Position numbers and translations under genes: made by a program
In this document: piece after piece, positions 1 through 12,229 of the stretch
Layout of the letters: each line of letters begins with the position of its first letter
How positions within the stretch are numbered: position 1 is the stretch's first letter
NCBI GenBank assembly: GCA_958450365.1
Contig: CAUEEP010000731.1
Span: forward strand, 974,501 to 1,038,500
Source: Mesorhabditis belari
Taxonomy: Eukaryota > Nematoda > Chromadorea > Rhabditida > Rhabditidae
Direction of reading: 5' to 3'
DNA length: 64,000 bases
The notes under the pieces: model-generated
Databases searched by the model: none
Told to the model about the DNA's origin: nothing
Seen by the model: the letters and a program-made list of their open reading frames with translations, nothing else

Positions 1-204
1 TTTTGCCTTCTTCAGCCGAATCTTTCTCAAAGCAATTATCAATTCTCGTGTCGGATTGGTTGTAATTGCCGTGTTTCAACATAAACACCTTCTCGGAAAT
101 GATCTCAAGTAGCAGTTTTAAAGAACTAAAGCACTAAAACACTAAACTAAAACTTTCTTCAAACAACATAAATGGAAATTTCTATTGGATTACGTTCCTC
201 TCGT

Positions 205-568
205 CTGATTCCTTTTCTAAAATACACCCATTTCAGCGAAAACTACCATAATCTAGAGATTTTTCATTAAAATAGCCCAATTTTGGAATGATTCGATGAA
301 GGAGATCACAATCAATGATACCAATAGTTTTTGGGAAATATTCAATTATGCTTTAATTCAACTATGATAGTATCTTGTTATAAATACCGTAATCCATCTG
401 TCATTTTGTTTTTGTCATCATCTCAATTTGTTGTATCATCTCATTCATTAACTAAGCCTTGTCATTCCTCATCTACTCATCCCCAAAATTGAGCTGATCG
501 AATGAAAAATGCGGATTACGGTAGTTTTGCTGAAAAATGGGTGTCTTTTAGAGAACGGATTAGGATTT
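205..568. mobile_element. Hairpin MITE family A, copy 1 (interrupted)
   Basis: The left arm (CTACCATAATC, then CCCAATTTTGG) and right arm (CAAAATTGAGCTGATCGAAT, then GGATTACGGTAG) are inverted versions of each other and match family A copies elsewhere. About 150 bp of unrelated sequence separates the arms after position 331, so this copy looks disrupted. The outer ends still carry the family terminus (CCTTTTCTAAAA left, TCTTTTAGAGAACGGATTAG right). Confidence 0.7.
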
Positions 569-3292
569 TTTTCAATCTACAGTTACCCTTTCAAACCTTT
601 ATCTCAATAATAATCACCCTTGCCATTTTTAGTTCTCAACTTTCAACTAGACGAATCAGGATTTCTTTGGGGGGTTTTTTTTGGCCTTTTCCTTTTCTCC
701 AAAAGAGGCCAGTAAGCGGATCTCTCCCTTGATGAATAAAATATTAACCAAAAAGTGCCTCAGTGAGGCAAAAAAAAGCTTTTCTTAATCGAAAGTAGTA
801 ATTTCTTGATTGAGAAAATTTAAGTTTCAAGTTTATTGAGAAGAATTGCTGTGTTTCGAGTTCAATTGGTGCCTTCTTGTTGCTTTTTTTAAAATCCAGA
901 CAGACCGACATTCTCCTTTGTTTAATCCCGCCTTAAAATTTGAAACTTTTCTTTTATCCCCTAAGAAAAAAAGGAATAAACCTCAAAATGCATCCACAAA
1001 TTTGGCCAACATTCGATTGTTTAGTTAGGCTTTTTAAATGAATCGTTTAACTCCAAGTCATTATCATTGTTCTTTGCTCCAACTAGTCGTTAAACTTGAA
1101 ACTTAAACTTCTTTTCTCTGAATACAAAAGAGTAAAGCAAAAATCGATCTTAAACAAGTAGTTTTTTTTCAAGATCAATTTATGAAACACTCTATACAAT
1201 CCTCTTTCAATTCCCGTAGCGGTGAGGGTGCGAAAAGCGCCATTTCGCCGGCTTTATGACCCTAAAAGGGAGACATCTTTGAGAGTATTTGCTGAAAGGG
1301 AACATTCAAGAAGAGAAATGAGGAAAGAAACGATTTTGTTTTACTCATCATTTGATTCCAAGAAGAAGGGGAAGTGATAAGCTTTTGGAAGGGGACAACG
1401 TTTCCTCACCATAACACCCAAAGGCCATCAAATGGCTGTGATTCATTATGACTGTATATTGATTTTGTTACAAAAAAATTTCATTTTTACTGTTTTTTCC
1501 AAAAAAAATTCTTTAAGCTGAAAAATGCCATGTTTCAAATCTATCAACCCATTTGTTAACTTTATGCGATTAATGTTGTGAACTTCAAACAAAACCTGAT
1601 TCTTTTTACTTTTGTAGCCTTACAACAAGTCATTTATTGAATCCGAGAGATTGAATCATAAATCAGAGCATTGAATTCTGGGATTCCAGAATGAAAGTTT
1701 TTTAGCTGAAAGCTTTCAAAAGTCTTCTCTGCTTTCTTTATTTTTACCCCAAATAATTCTATCGTGATATTGAATTTATCAATATGTTGAAACTGGTACC
1801 TTTTTCTTCTTGTTTTTATTAATTTTCTTATCCTATTTTTGGGCAACGATTTTCCCATGGCTAATTTCCATATGATCTTCCAGAAAGAAAAAAAAACGAT
1901 GATACAACTGAAACGACATTAGACCAATTTTTTTTGATTTCGTTAGATAAGCGGCTAATTTTTCTTCATTGATTTTTATATTGGAGTTTTTAATTCCATG
2001 TTTCAATTGACTTTTTTAAACTGAATCTTAAAAATCGTGAGTTTTCTTCGAAATCTTCTCAATAAAAAATTTTCACTTCGAAAATTCATTTCTCCATTTC
2101 CAGGTCACCAGCTGCCCTTTTTTTGTTCGATCTTTTTCAATGAAAACTTTCTTTTTCTTTTTTTCACTGTTCCAAACAAGGGCAGATGTCGTTTTTCTTG
2201 CTAAAATGTGCAAAAAAAACAATCATTGAAACTTTAATGCGAAAATTTGGAAGTTTTGCGACTTCAATAAGTCATTAACATAATTCACTTTCTAAAAAAG
2301 ATTCAGTGTTTCAAAATAGTGGAGGTAAATAGTGATTTAGAATTGACAGTCAAATTTTTGTTTCTTTTCGAATACTCAAAACTTGCTGAATTTATAGAAT
2401 TTATTAAAAGTTTGTTCTAAACTTGTATTCCCTTGAATTGAGATAAAAAATATACAAATCTTTGATAAAGATACAAAAAGTGGATAGATTGGATAAAAAA
2501 TAGGGGCAAAATTACGGTGGAAAGGGGAAAGGGGAAACCGTTCAGAAAGAGGAATAGGGGAGTAACACATTCTAGTTTACTTGTTTCACTCGAAAAGGCA
2601 TGTTTCAAAATGGAGGAGCTAGTGGAGAGGCTTTCGGGTTTTTAAAAGTTTTTCAAAGTAAAGTTAGGTTTGTTTATGAATTTGAAACCTGCTTTCAAAA
2701 CCTCTTGTTTCAAAGTAAGGGGAATGTGAGTCCCATTTACGAATTCAATCTAGCGCAAACTTCGAATCCGGAACCTGACTTTTCCACTCCTTCGTAAACA
2801 CTTTTCCGTTCCCCATTTGCATATTGTTTCAATTTTTCATCCAAGAATGAAAAAAAGAAACGGTTCATATTGCGTTTTTCATTTTCACCACCGAAATTTC
2901 TTTCGTTCGACAGAATTCTTTTCAATTTTCATTCCTCACAAAATTTCCCCGCTTTTCTCTTTTTTTTTTTTGCTGATTCATTCGTCTCCTCATTTTTCCT
3001 GAAAAGGGCGTAATTTTAAACAAGAAACGAATAAAAACGATTTTTGAGCGGGAAACGGACTTTCGAATATTATATTTTTGTGGCTAAAGTACAGTGATTT
3101 TCATTGTTCAACTATTCAACTTTCAAAGCCTACTTAGGCTTTTGAAAGTTGAATACAATAAATGAATTATTAGATCTGAATTCTTATTTGTTTTTTGGTT
3201 TCTGCGTTTTCTTTCATTATCTTGCGCAATTCACAATTTATCCTTTTCCTTTTGAAACTTGGTTTTTCACCTAGAATCTTTAAAATCTTGAG

Positions 3293-3460
3293 CATGTACT
3301 TTTTGGTCCCTCAAATCCCGTAAAAAACCCCTTCCTGGCGCACTGCAATTCTTCCAGTTTTCCCTTTAGTGATTTAGTGTCACGAGGAAAAATGAAAGAA
3401 TTGAGTGCGCCAGAAAATGGATGTTTACAGGATTTGAGAGAGCACAAAAAAGTACAGACT
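3293..3460. mobile_element. Hairpin MITE family C, copy 1
   Basis: The arms run from TGTACTTTTTGGTCCCTCAA to GAGCACAAAAAAGTACA, with inner inverted blocks CTGGCGCACTGCAATTCTTC and GAAAGAATTGAGTGCGCCAG. Other copies: 26168-26325 (nearly complete), 31325-31412 (left half, just after lat-1 exon 4a), 34190-34300, 37375-37465, 41430-41500, 49135-49262, 56028-56075 and 56375-56450. Many sit inside lat-1 introns close to splice sites. Confidence 0.8.
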
Positions 3461-4634
3461 GCAAGTCCAAGTTTCAATATTCTTAAGGTTAAACCATACT
3501 CGTCCCAATCAATCATGTCCCAATGCCTTTGTCACGGTTAATCGATCCCTGAAAATCCGGTTTCAATAATTTCTCCATATTGGCTCTCGCAGGGAGTCTA
3601 GGCATGGCTAGATGAGTCCATTTTCGGCAAGATTAACGATGGTTCCACTGCTCGTTTTTTGCAAAGCGTCAAAAGGAACCAATTTCCACCAATTTCCACC
3701 ATTTTCCTCACCCATTTCTCATTGGTGAAATTGCAGAATTTTTGGCTTTAATTTCATTTCCATAAGTGCATTGCCAGCGTTGATTTTTAAGATTTTCATA
3801 ATCTTTGAAAAATCAATTTTCTTTTTGAAATAGTTTCGATTTCAAAGTTAACAAGGCAAAAACTGGGTCGATGTGCTTAATACTTTAGCCATCACTCAAT
3901 TTAAGCATCATTCAATTGCGAGAGGCCAAGATTTACATTAAATTCCTTGAAACTGATCTTCGAGTTGGTACTTTCGCCCGCTAACTTTGCTCAATATGCG
4001 AATTGATCTTTGACATTGTATTTCACCATTGAATTTCACCATTGAAATAGCATGCTTTATCTGAATTTTGATATGGTTTTGAAGCGAATCCGAATCTTTT
4101 TAAATCACTAAACTCAATTGTTAAATTACGATCTCATTTCTTCCTTTCAAATTCTTTTTCAGCCTTAGTTTTTCGGTTTCTTTTTTCTCAAAAGTAAGGA
4201 ATTAATTGATTCTTTAGTCCTGCTTTGTCTTAAAATAGAGAAATGGGAGAAGAAAGGCGTAAAATGTTGGTGACAGCTTTCTGAAGTGCTCAATGGGGGA
4301 AAGTTGATGAGAATTCTTGAGGGAATTTCCAACAAATTTCCATTTTTTCTTTGCATTCTTGAGAAACATACTGTTTTTTTTGCTAAAACAAAGCTCCTTC
4401 TCAAAGCCGATCATTTTGAAACTCTCATTTTGTCCTATCAATGTGACTCAAAGCCAAATTTTGTTATCAATTGCAAGAAAGAGCTTGCTATTCGTTGAAC
4501 CAAAAGCTAAAAAAAGCAAAAAACTTTTAAAGCTGATTCATTAATATTAAATCAAAATATTAAAGCATCAAAGTTTTGTTTTTCATCCAGTGTTTTCAGT
4601 CATCCTATTGTCATCCAGTGTTTCCAATCTTGGT

Positions 4635-4955
4635 TTAGGTGTTTGCACTTAGGTATTCCGATTTGAGCAGATCAACCCGCTTCCACCTTTCTCTATCCCT
4701 TGCTATTCTCATCCAGTGTTTCCAATCTTGGTTGTTTCTGGTTCGAAGTCTTCGAATTGCTTGTGCTGGTGGTGGTTGTACTCTAGCCATGCTTTCTCTG
4801 ACCGTCTCTGCCATTCTTGTGCCCCACCTCGTTGCTGGCCTTCCGATGGGCCTCTTCTGGTCTCGTGGTAGCCACTCTGTGATCCGTAGCGTCCATCTGT
4901 CGTCTGTTCTTCTGGCTACGTGGCCGGCCCATCTGAGTCTTTTTCCCTCGATCAC
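4635..4955 (-). mobile_element. 5'-truncated non-LTR retrotransposon, ORF2 C-terminal tail
   Basis: A 106-codon open frame begins MIEGKRLRWAGHVARRTDDR and contains RPIGRPATRWG and a later block NQDWKHWMRIARDRERW. The order RWAGHVAR-x-DDRW, GRP-x-RW and W-x(3)-A-x-DR-x-W is typical of the region downstream of the reverse transcriptase in RTE-like and related non-LTR elements. No reverse transcriptase or endonuclease motif is present upstream on this strand, so this is a 3' fragment, as expected from incomplete reverse transcription. A 25-bp stretch around CATCCAGTGTTTCCAATC occurs twice (about 4613 and 4709), suggesting local rearrangement. The block is clearly more GC-rich than its surroundings. 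The clade (RTE versus CR1/Jockey) is not certain. Confidence 0.8.
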
Positions 4956-7900
4956 TTAAGCATCAAAGTTTATTCATATAAATAAATGATTTGCTGCCCA
5001 GACTGGTGAATATTGCCAAAAATTAAATGAACTGGACTGAACTGGGATAATTTTGAAACTTAACTTTGATAAGTCCAAAAGTATCATTTTCCCAAAAACA
5101 TTTTTACACTTTTTGGCATCAGAGTTAGCCTTTGTTTGCTGCTTTCATTGCTCATTTCTAGCCGAGAAAGTTAAAACATGCTTGAAATGTTTCAAAACAA
5201 ACTACCTAACAAGCAAAGCTTCGGGCAAGCTTTTTTGGAAATTTTTAAAATTTTGAAAGCTGATAATGAATGAATTAATCTTAATGAATCGTTTCATTCG
5301 ACCGTGTAGGCTTGGCTGACTTTAAACTATCACTGATTTGTTGATAAAGCTTTGTATCGACCTTTTTCATTATATATCATTACCGATTTCTTCAATCATT
5401 CTAGCCGAGTAATTTGAAATATTATCATTGAGAGTCCATGAAAACAGTCCCATCAAACCATAGCTTTTCAAAAAACCTTACTAAAACTCTGACAAAATCT
5501 GCAGTTTTTAAAGTTATCCTTTTTCTTTTGAATCTGGAAACCCAGCTATCTGAATTCTTGACGCATTATTAGAAAGTCTCATTTCAATTTCCATTGTTCA
5601 ACGCTAGCTAGATAAGTTGAAACTTTGTACTTTCAAATAATCAAAAAGCAAATGCCAAGCCAGGTCAAGTCCAGCTTGGCTTGACCTGGCCTGGAAATTT
5701 CAGTCTTAGAACAACCTACTCAGCTGCCAAACTCATCAAAAACTCAGCACTTGCTTTGGCTCGTCAAGGATAATGTGGTAGTCAGTAAGAAAACGAAGAA
5801 AAAAAACGAAAACAGTTCCTCAAAACGTCAAAAAATTTTGGTTTTCTTTTCTTTTCCCCTTTCAGAAGACCATTTTCTTTTTCCGAAGTCTCCCATTTGT
5901 CTGCCATTCCAAGGACTGTCGTTAAAGAAGAATCCAACCAATGAAAATCGAAAAGAAAATTACATACCTTAATCCTTGGGTGGTCTTTTTTTCTGCATTT
6001 TGAAAGAATTTTGTTTCAATAGCAATCGTATTCAGCCAATCTAACAAAAATTTGCATCTAGATACTATATTAGATCTACTGTACGAATTCTTTATGCATA
6101 TTTCACCCAGAGATTTCCTCTTTTGTAATTTTCTTTTCTGTTAGCTTTTTATCCATTGGAAACCCTTTTTACAATGTCTCCTGCCTCTTTGATCCTGTTA
6201 AAAGCTTGGATTTATTCAGCATAGTATAATAAAGATAATCAAACTTGACTCTGATACTGTAGTGAAGTTTAAATCTTTTGTTTGATTGATTGCCTGATTC
6301 TTCACCTCTAGCCAATTGATTTGAAACTTTGAAATTTCAAATAGAAAATTAATTTAATACTTAGTCTCAATTGCTAATTGTAGAATGGTTTAAAAACTAT
6401 GTGAAAATCACCAGTCTAAGACCAGGAGAGTGACTGGGTTAGGCTCGGTTTAACCCTAGCGCTTTGCTAACTCTTTAATGTGTTTTACCTATATTTTTGT
6501 CCACAAAGATTCTTCTTCTACAGTTGCTTTTCTAGTGCCGCTTAACTTGAGACATTTGTTTTGAAAACTCGTCATTTGGTTTTTGGATTGTAGACCAAGT
6601 AGAAAGCGGAGATCAAGACTGGTTTTTGCCACTAGAAGCACCTGGCTCGGTTGGCCAAGTTCTACTAAATCTTCTGCAATTTATTAAAAATAAATATCCT
6701 TAAGACATCAATCTTAATCAGAAAAACTTAAATTTAAACCTCCAGGGCTATCTATTAATGCTCCCGTTACAGTTAAAACTTCGTTTTTTTGAAACACTTT
6801 TTTTTGAACTTTTTTAAAAACTTTTTTAAACTTTTTTTTGAAACTTTTGAAACTGTCATTTGTCATTTACCTTTTTCTTAAATATCTTTTTATTCAAATT
6901 ATCCAAAAATCAAAGCCTCTCACCGCCGATCGTAAATTTCCCAAATTCTCCTACGGCTACTCGATCTACTACAAAGAAAATTGATCAAATCTTAGTAAAT
7001 TGACAACTTTGACATGCAGACAATGGGGTTACAAATGATCACCGTGTCATTTCCAATCTCTTTTCGTCTCTCAAACCAAAAATCTGTTGAATCAAACCGA
7101 TCGCCCGTGGGCATTTCCCACAATGCCTCAAAACCCAAAGTGTCACTTCCTGATGGATCGCTGAGATGACCTTGTTGTTGTGGTTTTTCACGAGAACAGA
7201 GATTTGTGGGCAAAAATGTGATAACATCATGAAAGATAGCTTTAAAAATTGATTTGCATTTAAGGCTTTATTTTTGGGCCAAGGCCAAGGCTTTATTTTT
7301 AAGGCCAAGTCCTTATTTTTGTACAGCTAAAATAAGCTAATAGTACAGGATGATTTGGGTTTGAATTTTGAAAAAGTTATCAAAGAAAATGTCGTTATTT
7401 TGCAGATTGACCCAATGTGAGTAAGCTTTGAAAGTAAAATTTGAACATCACAAACGACCATTAGAGTCTTTGACTCAACCTACACATCATACACTTTGAA
7501 ACACCTAAATTTTCTGACGTCTGAATAAACTTATTAAGAAGTAATCTAAGCAATTTTCTCGAGTTTCTGAAAATTGCACAACTCTGAAATGAATCTGAGC
7601 TCTCAGCTCTCATTGTCAATCTGATAATTGCTCATTACGGCCTATCATTTCGCTCAATCTCTACCCATTTCCCCATAAAAATTCCAGATGGTTGATGCGT
7701 TTCATTCATTTTTGAGTGACCAAAAGAGGGTCATCAAAATGTTTTCTCTCAAACATATCACCGTTTTCAGTATTGTTTCGTATTCTTTATTATTTATACA
7801 ACATATTAAAGTCCGTTTAAAATCCGAAAGTGCTTCAACGTTGAAACTTAACTTTGCATCATCTCAAGTCCCAAATCAAAACTTATTTTTTTCTTTGATT

Positions 7901-8009
7901 TCTCGGACTGAGGTCTATTTCAACCCCAAAAGCAGCCCAACTTTGAAACTTAATATTTTTTATTCCATTGTCTTAATGTTTTCAAAAAGATATCTATTGT
8001 AATTTCTAA

Positions 8010-8200
8010 AGAGACCCATTTCAGACAAAACTACCGTAATCCAGTCTGCCATTTTTTATTCAATCAGCCCAATTTTGGTATGATTTGATGAGAAATCACA
8101 AGGCTCAGTCAATGAGACCAAAATTGGGCTGATTGAAGGGAAACTGGCGGCAACTGGCTGATGGATTACGGTAGTTTTGGCTGAATTTGGTGGTTTTTAA
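8010..8200. mobile_element. Hairpin MITE family A, copy 2
   Basis: Near-palindrome with left arm ACTACCGTAATCCAG and CAATCAGCCCAATTTTGGTA, and right arm ACCAAAATTGGGCTGATTGA and GGATTACGGTAGTTTT. No coding capacity. Confidence 0.8.
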
Positions 8201-9412
8201 GAACCATATTGATATAGAAATAGTAAAGTTTCTAATTTTCTGGAAAAGTGGACAACTTTCCCGACAATTAACTGTCATTCACACGACTACGATCGCCTCT
8301 CCTGTGAGAAAATGCCACCTTTTCTGGCGGTTGGAAAGAGGGGAATTTTTCGTTTACAAGTGTCGATTAAGTTTGGGCAACGCATTAGCCAGTTGGATCT
8401 ATTTGGATTCAAATTTTAAATCAATTAAATCTTTATCCATCTCAAAATTGATCACTTTTAAATATCAAGAATTGAAAGTCCAAAAACTTGTGGGTAATTG
8501 TCAAATTTGAAACTCGCTTTTTTTCTAATCATGATTTGTTATTAATTTTTTTTTCAAAACCTTTCTTTTCTTGCATTTTCTTGACAAAATGAGTATCGAT
8601 TTTCAATAGTTAGAATCCACGGTGTGAAATCGCTTGCCAGAGATCTTCCAAGATCTGCCAGAGATCTTGTCTTCCAGGATCGACCAAACGGAGAAGTTTT
8701 CAGTCAACTTTTTCAGTCACAAGCAAATAAACAATTTTGCACCGTTTGTTTAGCAAATCTTCCAATCAATTTCCTTCATTTTGAAACAGGCAAATTTCCA
8801 AACAGGCAATCTTGTGGGGTTATAAATTTGATTAAATTAATGTTAAATTTTCATCTAGTTTTAAACGATGACACTCGGAATAATATAAAATAAAAGTTGA
8901 TTGGAGTAACCAATCTGAAGAAGGAAAGCGATATTCAGCTGTAAATTTGTGCCCGGGGTCGGCGAATCGATTGGAGCTGTTCATTGTCTGCCAATGATCC
9001 AAATTTGAAACACTCAACCAACCTTTTCGTAACTATATTTGATGAGATGCTTTGTTTGTTTCCCGGTCCGGTGGCTGGGGTGAGTCATTTGTGTGATTTT
9101 GTCTCCGTCGAAGCAAAGCAGAAGCTTCCTTTCTCTTTTTTTTCTGGGGAATTCTTGGAGAAATTTCTCCAGTCGATCATTTCTCTTCGGAGCTTTTTCC
9201 ATAGGCGAAATTTTCTACTTTTTCGCCTCACTGAACAGAACTCTTTTTTCAATGATATAATAGAAAAAATAGTTTATCAAAAAAGCTTTACCAATAAATT
9301 ATTATGCACCATACCTATATTGGACTGCCGATTGGTACTTTAGTCTTGAAAATTTTGAAACTCGATCCAAATTATAGCTGTGATATGAGTTGTCATATCA
9401 AAGCTATAGCTC

Positions 9413-9452
9413 TACCTGGCTACTTTACCTGGCTACTTTACCTGGCTACTTT
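9413..9452. repeat. Short tandem repeat, 14-bp unit
   Basis: Three copies of ACCTGGCTACTTT(A/T) in tandem. Confidence 0.9.
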
Positions 9453-11509
9453 ACTGTTTCCCTTGCACAACACCCTCAGAAGCCACTACCTCTTCTCCCA
9501 ATCTCGGTGAAAAAGAGAAAAGAGGTTTTGGATTCAATATTTGCCCTGCTTGAGTCCCCCTTCTGCGCACTGGGTAACCGAAAACTGAAGAGAACCATCG
9601 CAACAATGCAATTTGTTTCAAGCAAATCTATAGTTGATTTGCGACTTTTTTTTACATTTTAATTTACCTAATATGTTCTTGTCAAATATTAACGACCCAT
9701 TACCTTCCCAACGTTCAATTCTTCTTACCCTATCTTGAAACTCAATGTTTTAAAGGCATTTGCTCTATTTCTAGTTGTCCGAGTCAAATGTGAAACGGCA
9801 GTAGAACTAAAGCCAAAGAAATTTCAGTATACTAAACTTCTATGTTACCTCATTGATTAGTTAGATCTCTAGTTTATTCTTGCTAAATTTGAAACTTCAA
9901 TTCTCCACCTAGCTCCTCTCACTCTTTACCACTTATTCAAGTACTAATTGTGCCTTTTTCTTCTATTTTCACAAATTAAGCTATTCTCTTTTATAAAGTG
10001 GTTAAAATTCATTCTGTTTTTTTTTGTAATTTGATTCAATAAGTAAAAAAAGAAGAAAACAATAATCTCTGGAGTTCAAAATTGTCCCCATCAAACTTGA
10101 AACTATTATTTAAAAACTATCATCTTATTTTCTTATTTATTTATTATTTTCTTACTCAACTACTCGTTTTGCATCAATTAAATTTTTATTCGTATTACCC
10201 TTACTTTAGTCAGTGAAATCCATTCTTGGCTCGTTAATTCTATTCACTGAATGGCTGAAGAGAGGGAAAGAACGAGATTCAATTTCCAGTTGTTTTTCCC
10301 AGTAACACCCAACTTTTTACCCCCAAAAAAGGCTCTTTTCAGCCGCTATTCTTAGTTGGATTGCACTAAAAAGAACTCAAGTTCTTTGTTGTATCCAAAC
10401 TTTTATCAATTTCAAACCCATCCCACTGACAACATTAATATTGAAATGAACGCCTTAGGACGTTTAATTTGAAATTTGATCTTTAGTCAGCTGATGTTTC
10501 AACTTTCTCCTACTCAAATATAATACTGAAAGCTTAATTCTAGCTTGTTAATCAAGTATAATCTTTACCTACAGTGGTTTACCTAACTTTTGAGCACATT
10601 TTGGCCTTTTGTCTATTCAAAACAAACGGCTTTATTCTAACTATTTCCCTAATTTTTCATTAAACAATTCTCGAATTCCAATCTCAAATAAAATGCTTAT
10701 TGTATTAAAATTGAAACCAAAGCTCAGACAGCGCTTAGTTTGAAACTAGATCTTTATTCCATTTGAGTTTCAACTTTTTCATGGCGAAACCTAGTCCCGA
10801 AACATGAAATCGATGTCGTCAGATCATTGTTTGTTAGTGTTAAATGTATTTTGCTATACAAGGTGCGTCATAATTACTCATAATCGAAAACAAAGTGAAA
10901 AGAGAATTTTTTGTTAACAATATTTGTTTGATAGAGCTATTATAAAACTTAAACTTCAAAAATAACTCCATCAGCTTTATAGCAGGCATCCAGAGGTTTT
11001 GACAACGCAAGTAGGTAATATCAAGGTTGATTGTGATTGTGAGAAATGTGTTGATTATCAGGGTTGATTGTGAGAAATGTGGCCTCACCCCTTTGCCATT
11101 GACCATCTAACTTTGAGCTCAAATTTCTTGGTGTTGGGATGTCCAATTTAAATAGTTTTTATACCAATCGACAGAGAAAGACTTGGCGCATCCAATGATA
11201 CCAAAAATCTTTAAATTAAACAACCCAGCATCAAGAGATTTTAGCTCAAAGTTGCATCAAATCTCATACAAGATCATTATGGATACACCAAGATCATGAT
11301 TAACATTGAAATCAAAGCCCCAGCGTTGCTTGGGTTGAAACATCAGCTACAAAGCTAAAGCCTAAGCCTAAAGCTTTCTGGGATTTGAATGTGAAGAAGT
11401 CTACAGTGATTTCAAGTTTCAACTTTTTCATGGTTAAATCCTACTGTTAGTTGAGGGAACAAATTGTCGAAATTTTGAAGTTAACTGTAAAGATTAGCTT
11501 GTTAACTTG

Positions 11510-11650
11510 TGGCCCCGCCTCCGCATAGCCTCGTAGGCACGCCGTACCCACGATCTCTCTAAGTCTCTTCTTCTCTTCTCTCACCTCCTTTCACCTCGAG
11601 TCCCGCCCCCTTCCTTGTACCCCAGTCTGACACCCTAGTGGTACGTTGAC
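11510..11650. promoter_or_regulatory. GC-rich block upstream of lat-1
   Basis: A roughly 140-bp block (GGCCCCGCCTCCGCATAGCC to CCCCAGTCTGACACCC) is much richer in G and C than the DNA on either side and includes a pyrimidine-rich run (TCTCTTCTTCTCTTCTCTCA). It lies about 480-620 bp 5' of the lat-1 start codon. I see no TATA box or open frame with splice sites. A promoter or untranslated exon role is inferred from position and composition. Confidence 0.3.
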
Positions 11651-12118
11651 ATTGAAGAGAATCCTCTTTCCCTTTCAGCTACTTAACTCTTTTCCTGTGC
11701 TTGGAAACGTTTATCTTTTGCACTTAAACTTTTCTCAACAAACCTAGACTTAAACTGAATCATTTCTTATATTTTTTCTTTGTATTTTAAACATTATTTG
11801 ATCTGATTAAAGTTGAAACTTGATTCTTAAAATCATTTTTGATTCTTAAATGACAAATCTAGTTCACTTTTCCTTTGCTAGCTGAATTTTTCAAATTCTA
11901 ACGATGAAACCAAAATTGTGTAAGCTTTGGAGATTGGAAAAAGAAGAAATTTGAAACATGAACTTTTCAAAGTTGCATCAATAAACAAACAAATGGATCC
12001 ATTTTTGTTTAAAAAAATTGAAAATTTTCTTTCATTCAAATTTCTTTTTCTCACTTGCTTTCTCACTCTCATTTACATTGAAACTTGATTTGAAAATTTT
12101 CAGAAACTCGATCAGGGC

Positions 12119-12133
12119 ATGATTATTCGATGA
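12119..12133 (+). other. Four-codon upstream ORF overlapping the lat-1 start
   Basis: ATG ATT ATT CGA TGA: its stop overlaps the lat-1 ATG as ATGA. It lies 15 nt after a good nematode acceptor (AAATTTTCAG, ending 12103), which could be a trans-splice site or a 5' UTR intron end. If transcription or trans-splicing begins there, this uORF is the first AUG a ribosome meets. The function is inferred. Confidence 0.4.
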
Positions 12134-12229
12134 GCACTCTATCAATGCTGAGAAAAATGCCAATTTTGCCGTTTTTGGCCATTTTTCTATTGATTTCAAA
12201 TGTTTCAGCCGGGATTGTCACCTCGCAAT
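12130..12229 (+). CDS. lat-1: lat-1 exon 1: signal peptide
   Basis: Encodes residues 1-33. A basic start (LRKMP) is followed by the hydrophobic core ILPFLAIFLLIS and a small-residue cleavage site around NVSA/G at residue 27, so the protein enters the secretory pathway. The donor is GTGAGT and the exon ends in phase 1. It is separated from exon 2 by about 11.8 kb, the longest intron here, so unseen alternative first exons are possible. Confidence 0.85.

Larger units (their letters stand above)
1..12129. other. Gene-poor region upstream of lat-1
   Basis: I see no convincing protein-coding exon here apart from the retrotransposon tail at 4.6-4.96 kb. The open frames are short, AT-driven and lack splice-consistent partners. 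The region contains hairpin repeats (about 205-568, 2435-2560, 3293-3460, 8010-8200), a 14-bp minisatellite (9413-9452) and about 45 copies of the GTTTCAA word, mostly on the minus strand between 3.9 and 10 kb. A GC-richer block at 11510-11650 lies about 500 bp before the first lat-1 exon and is the best promoter candidate by position and composition only. Confidence 0.6.

Noticed and set aside
4639..4959. 106-codon plus-strand frame (MFALRYSDLSRSTRFHLSLS)
   Set aside because: Antisense shadow of the retrotransposon tail; the minus-strand frame carries the recognisable motifs.
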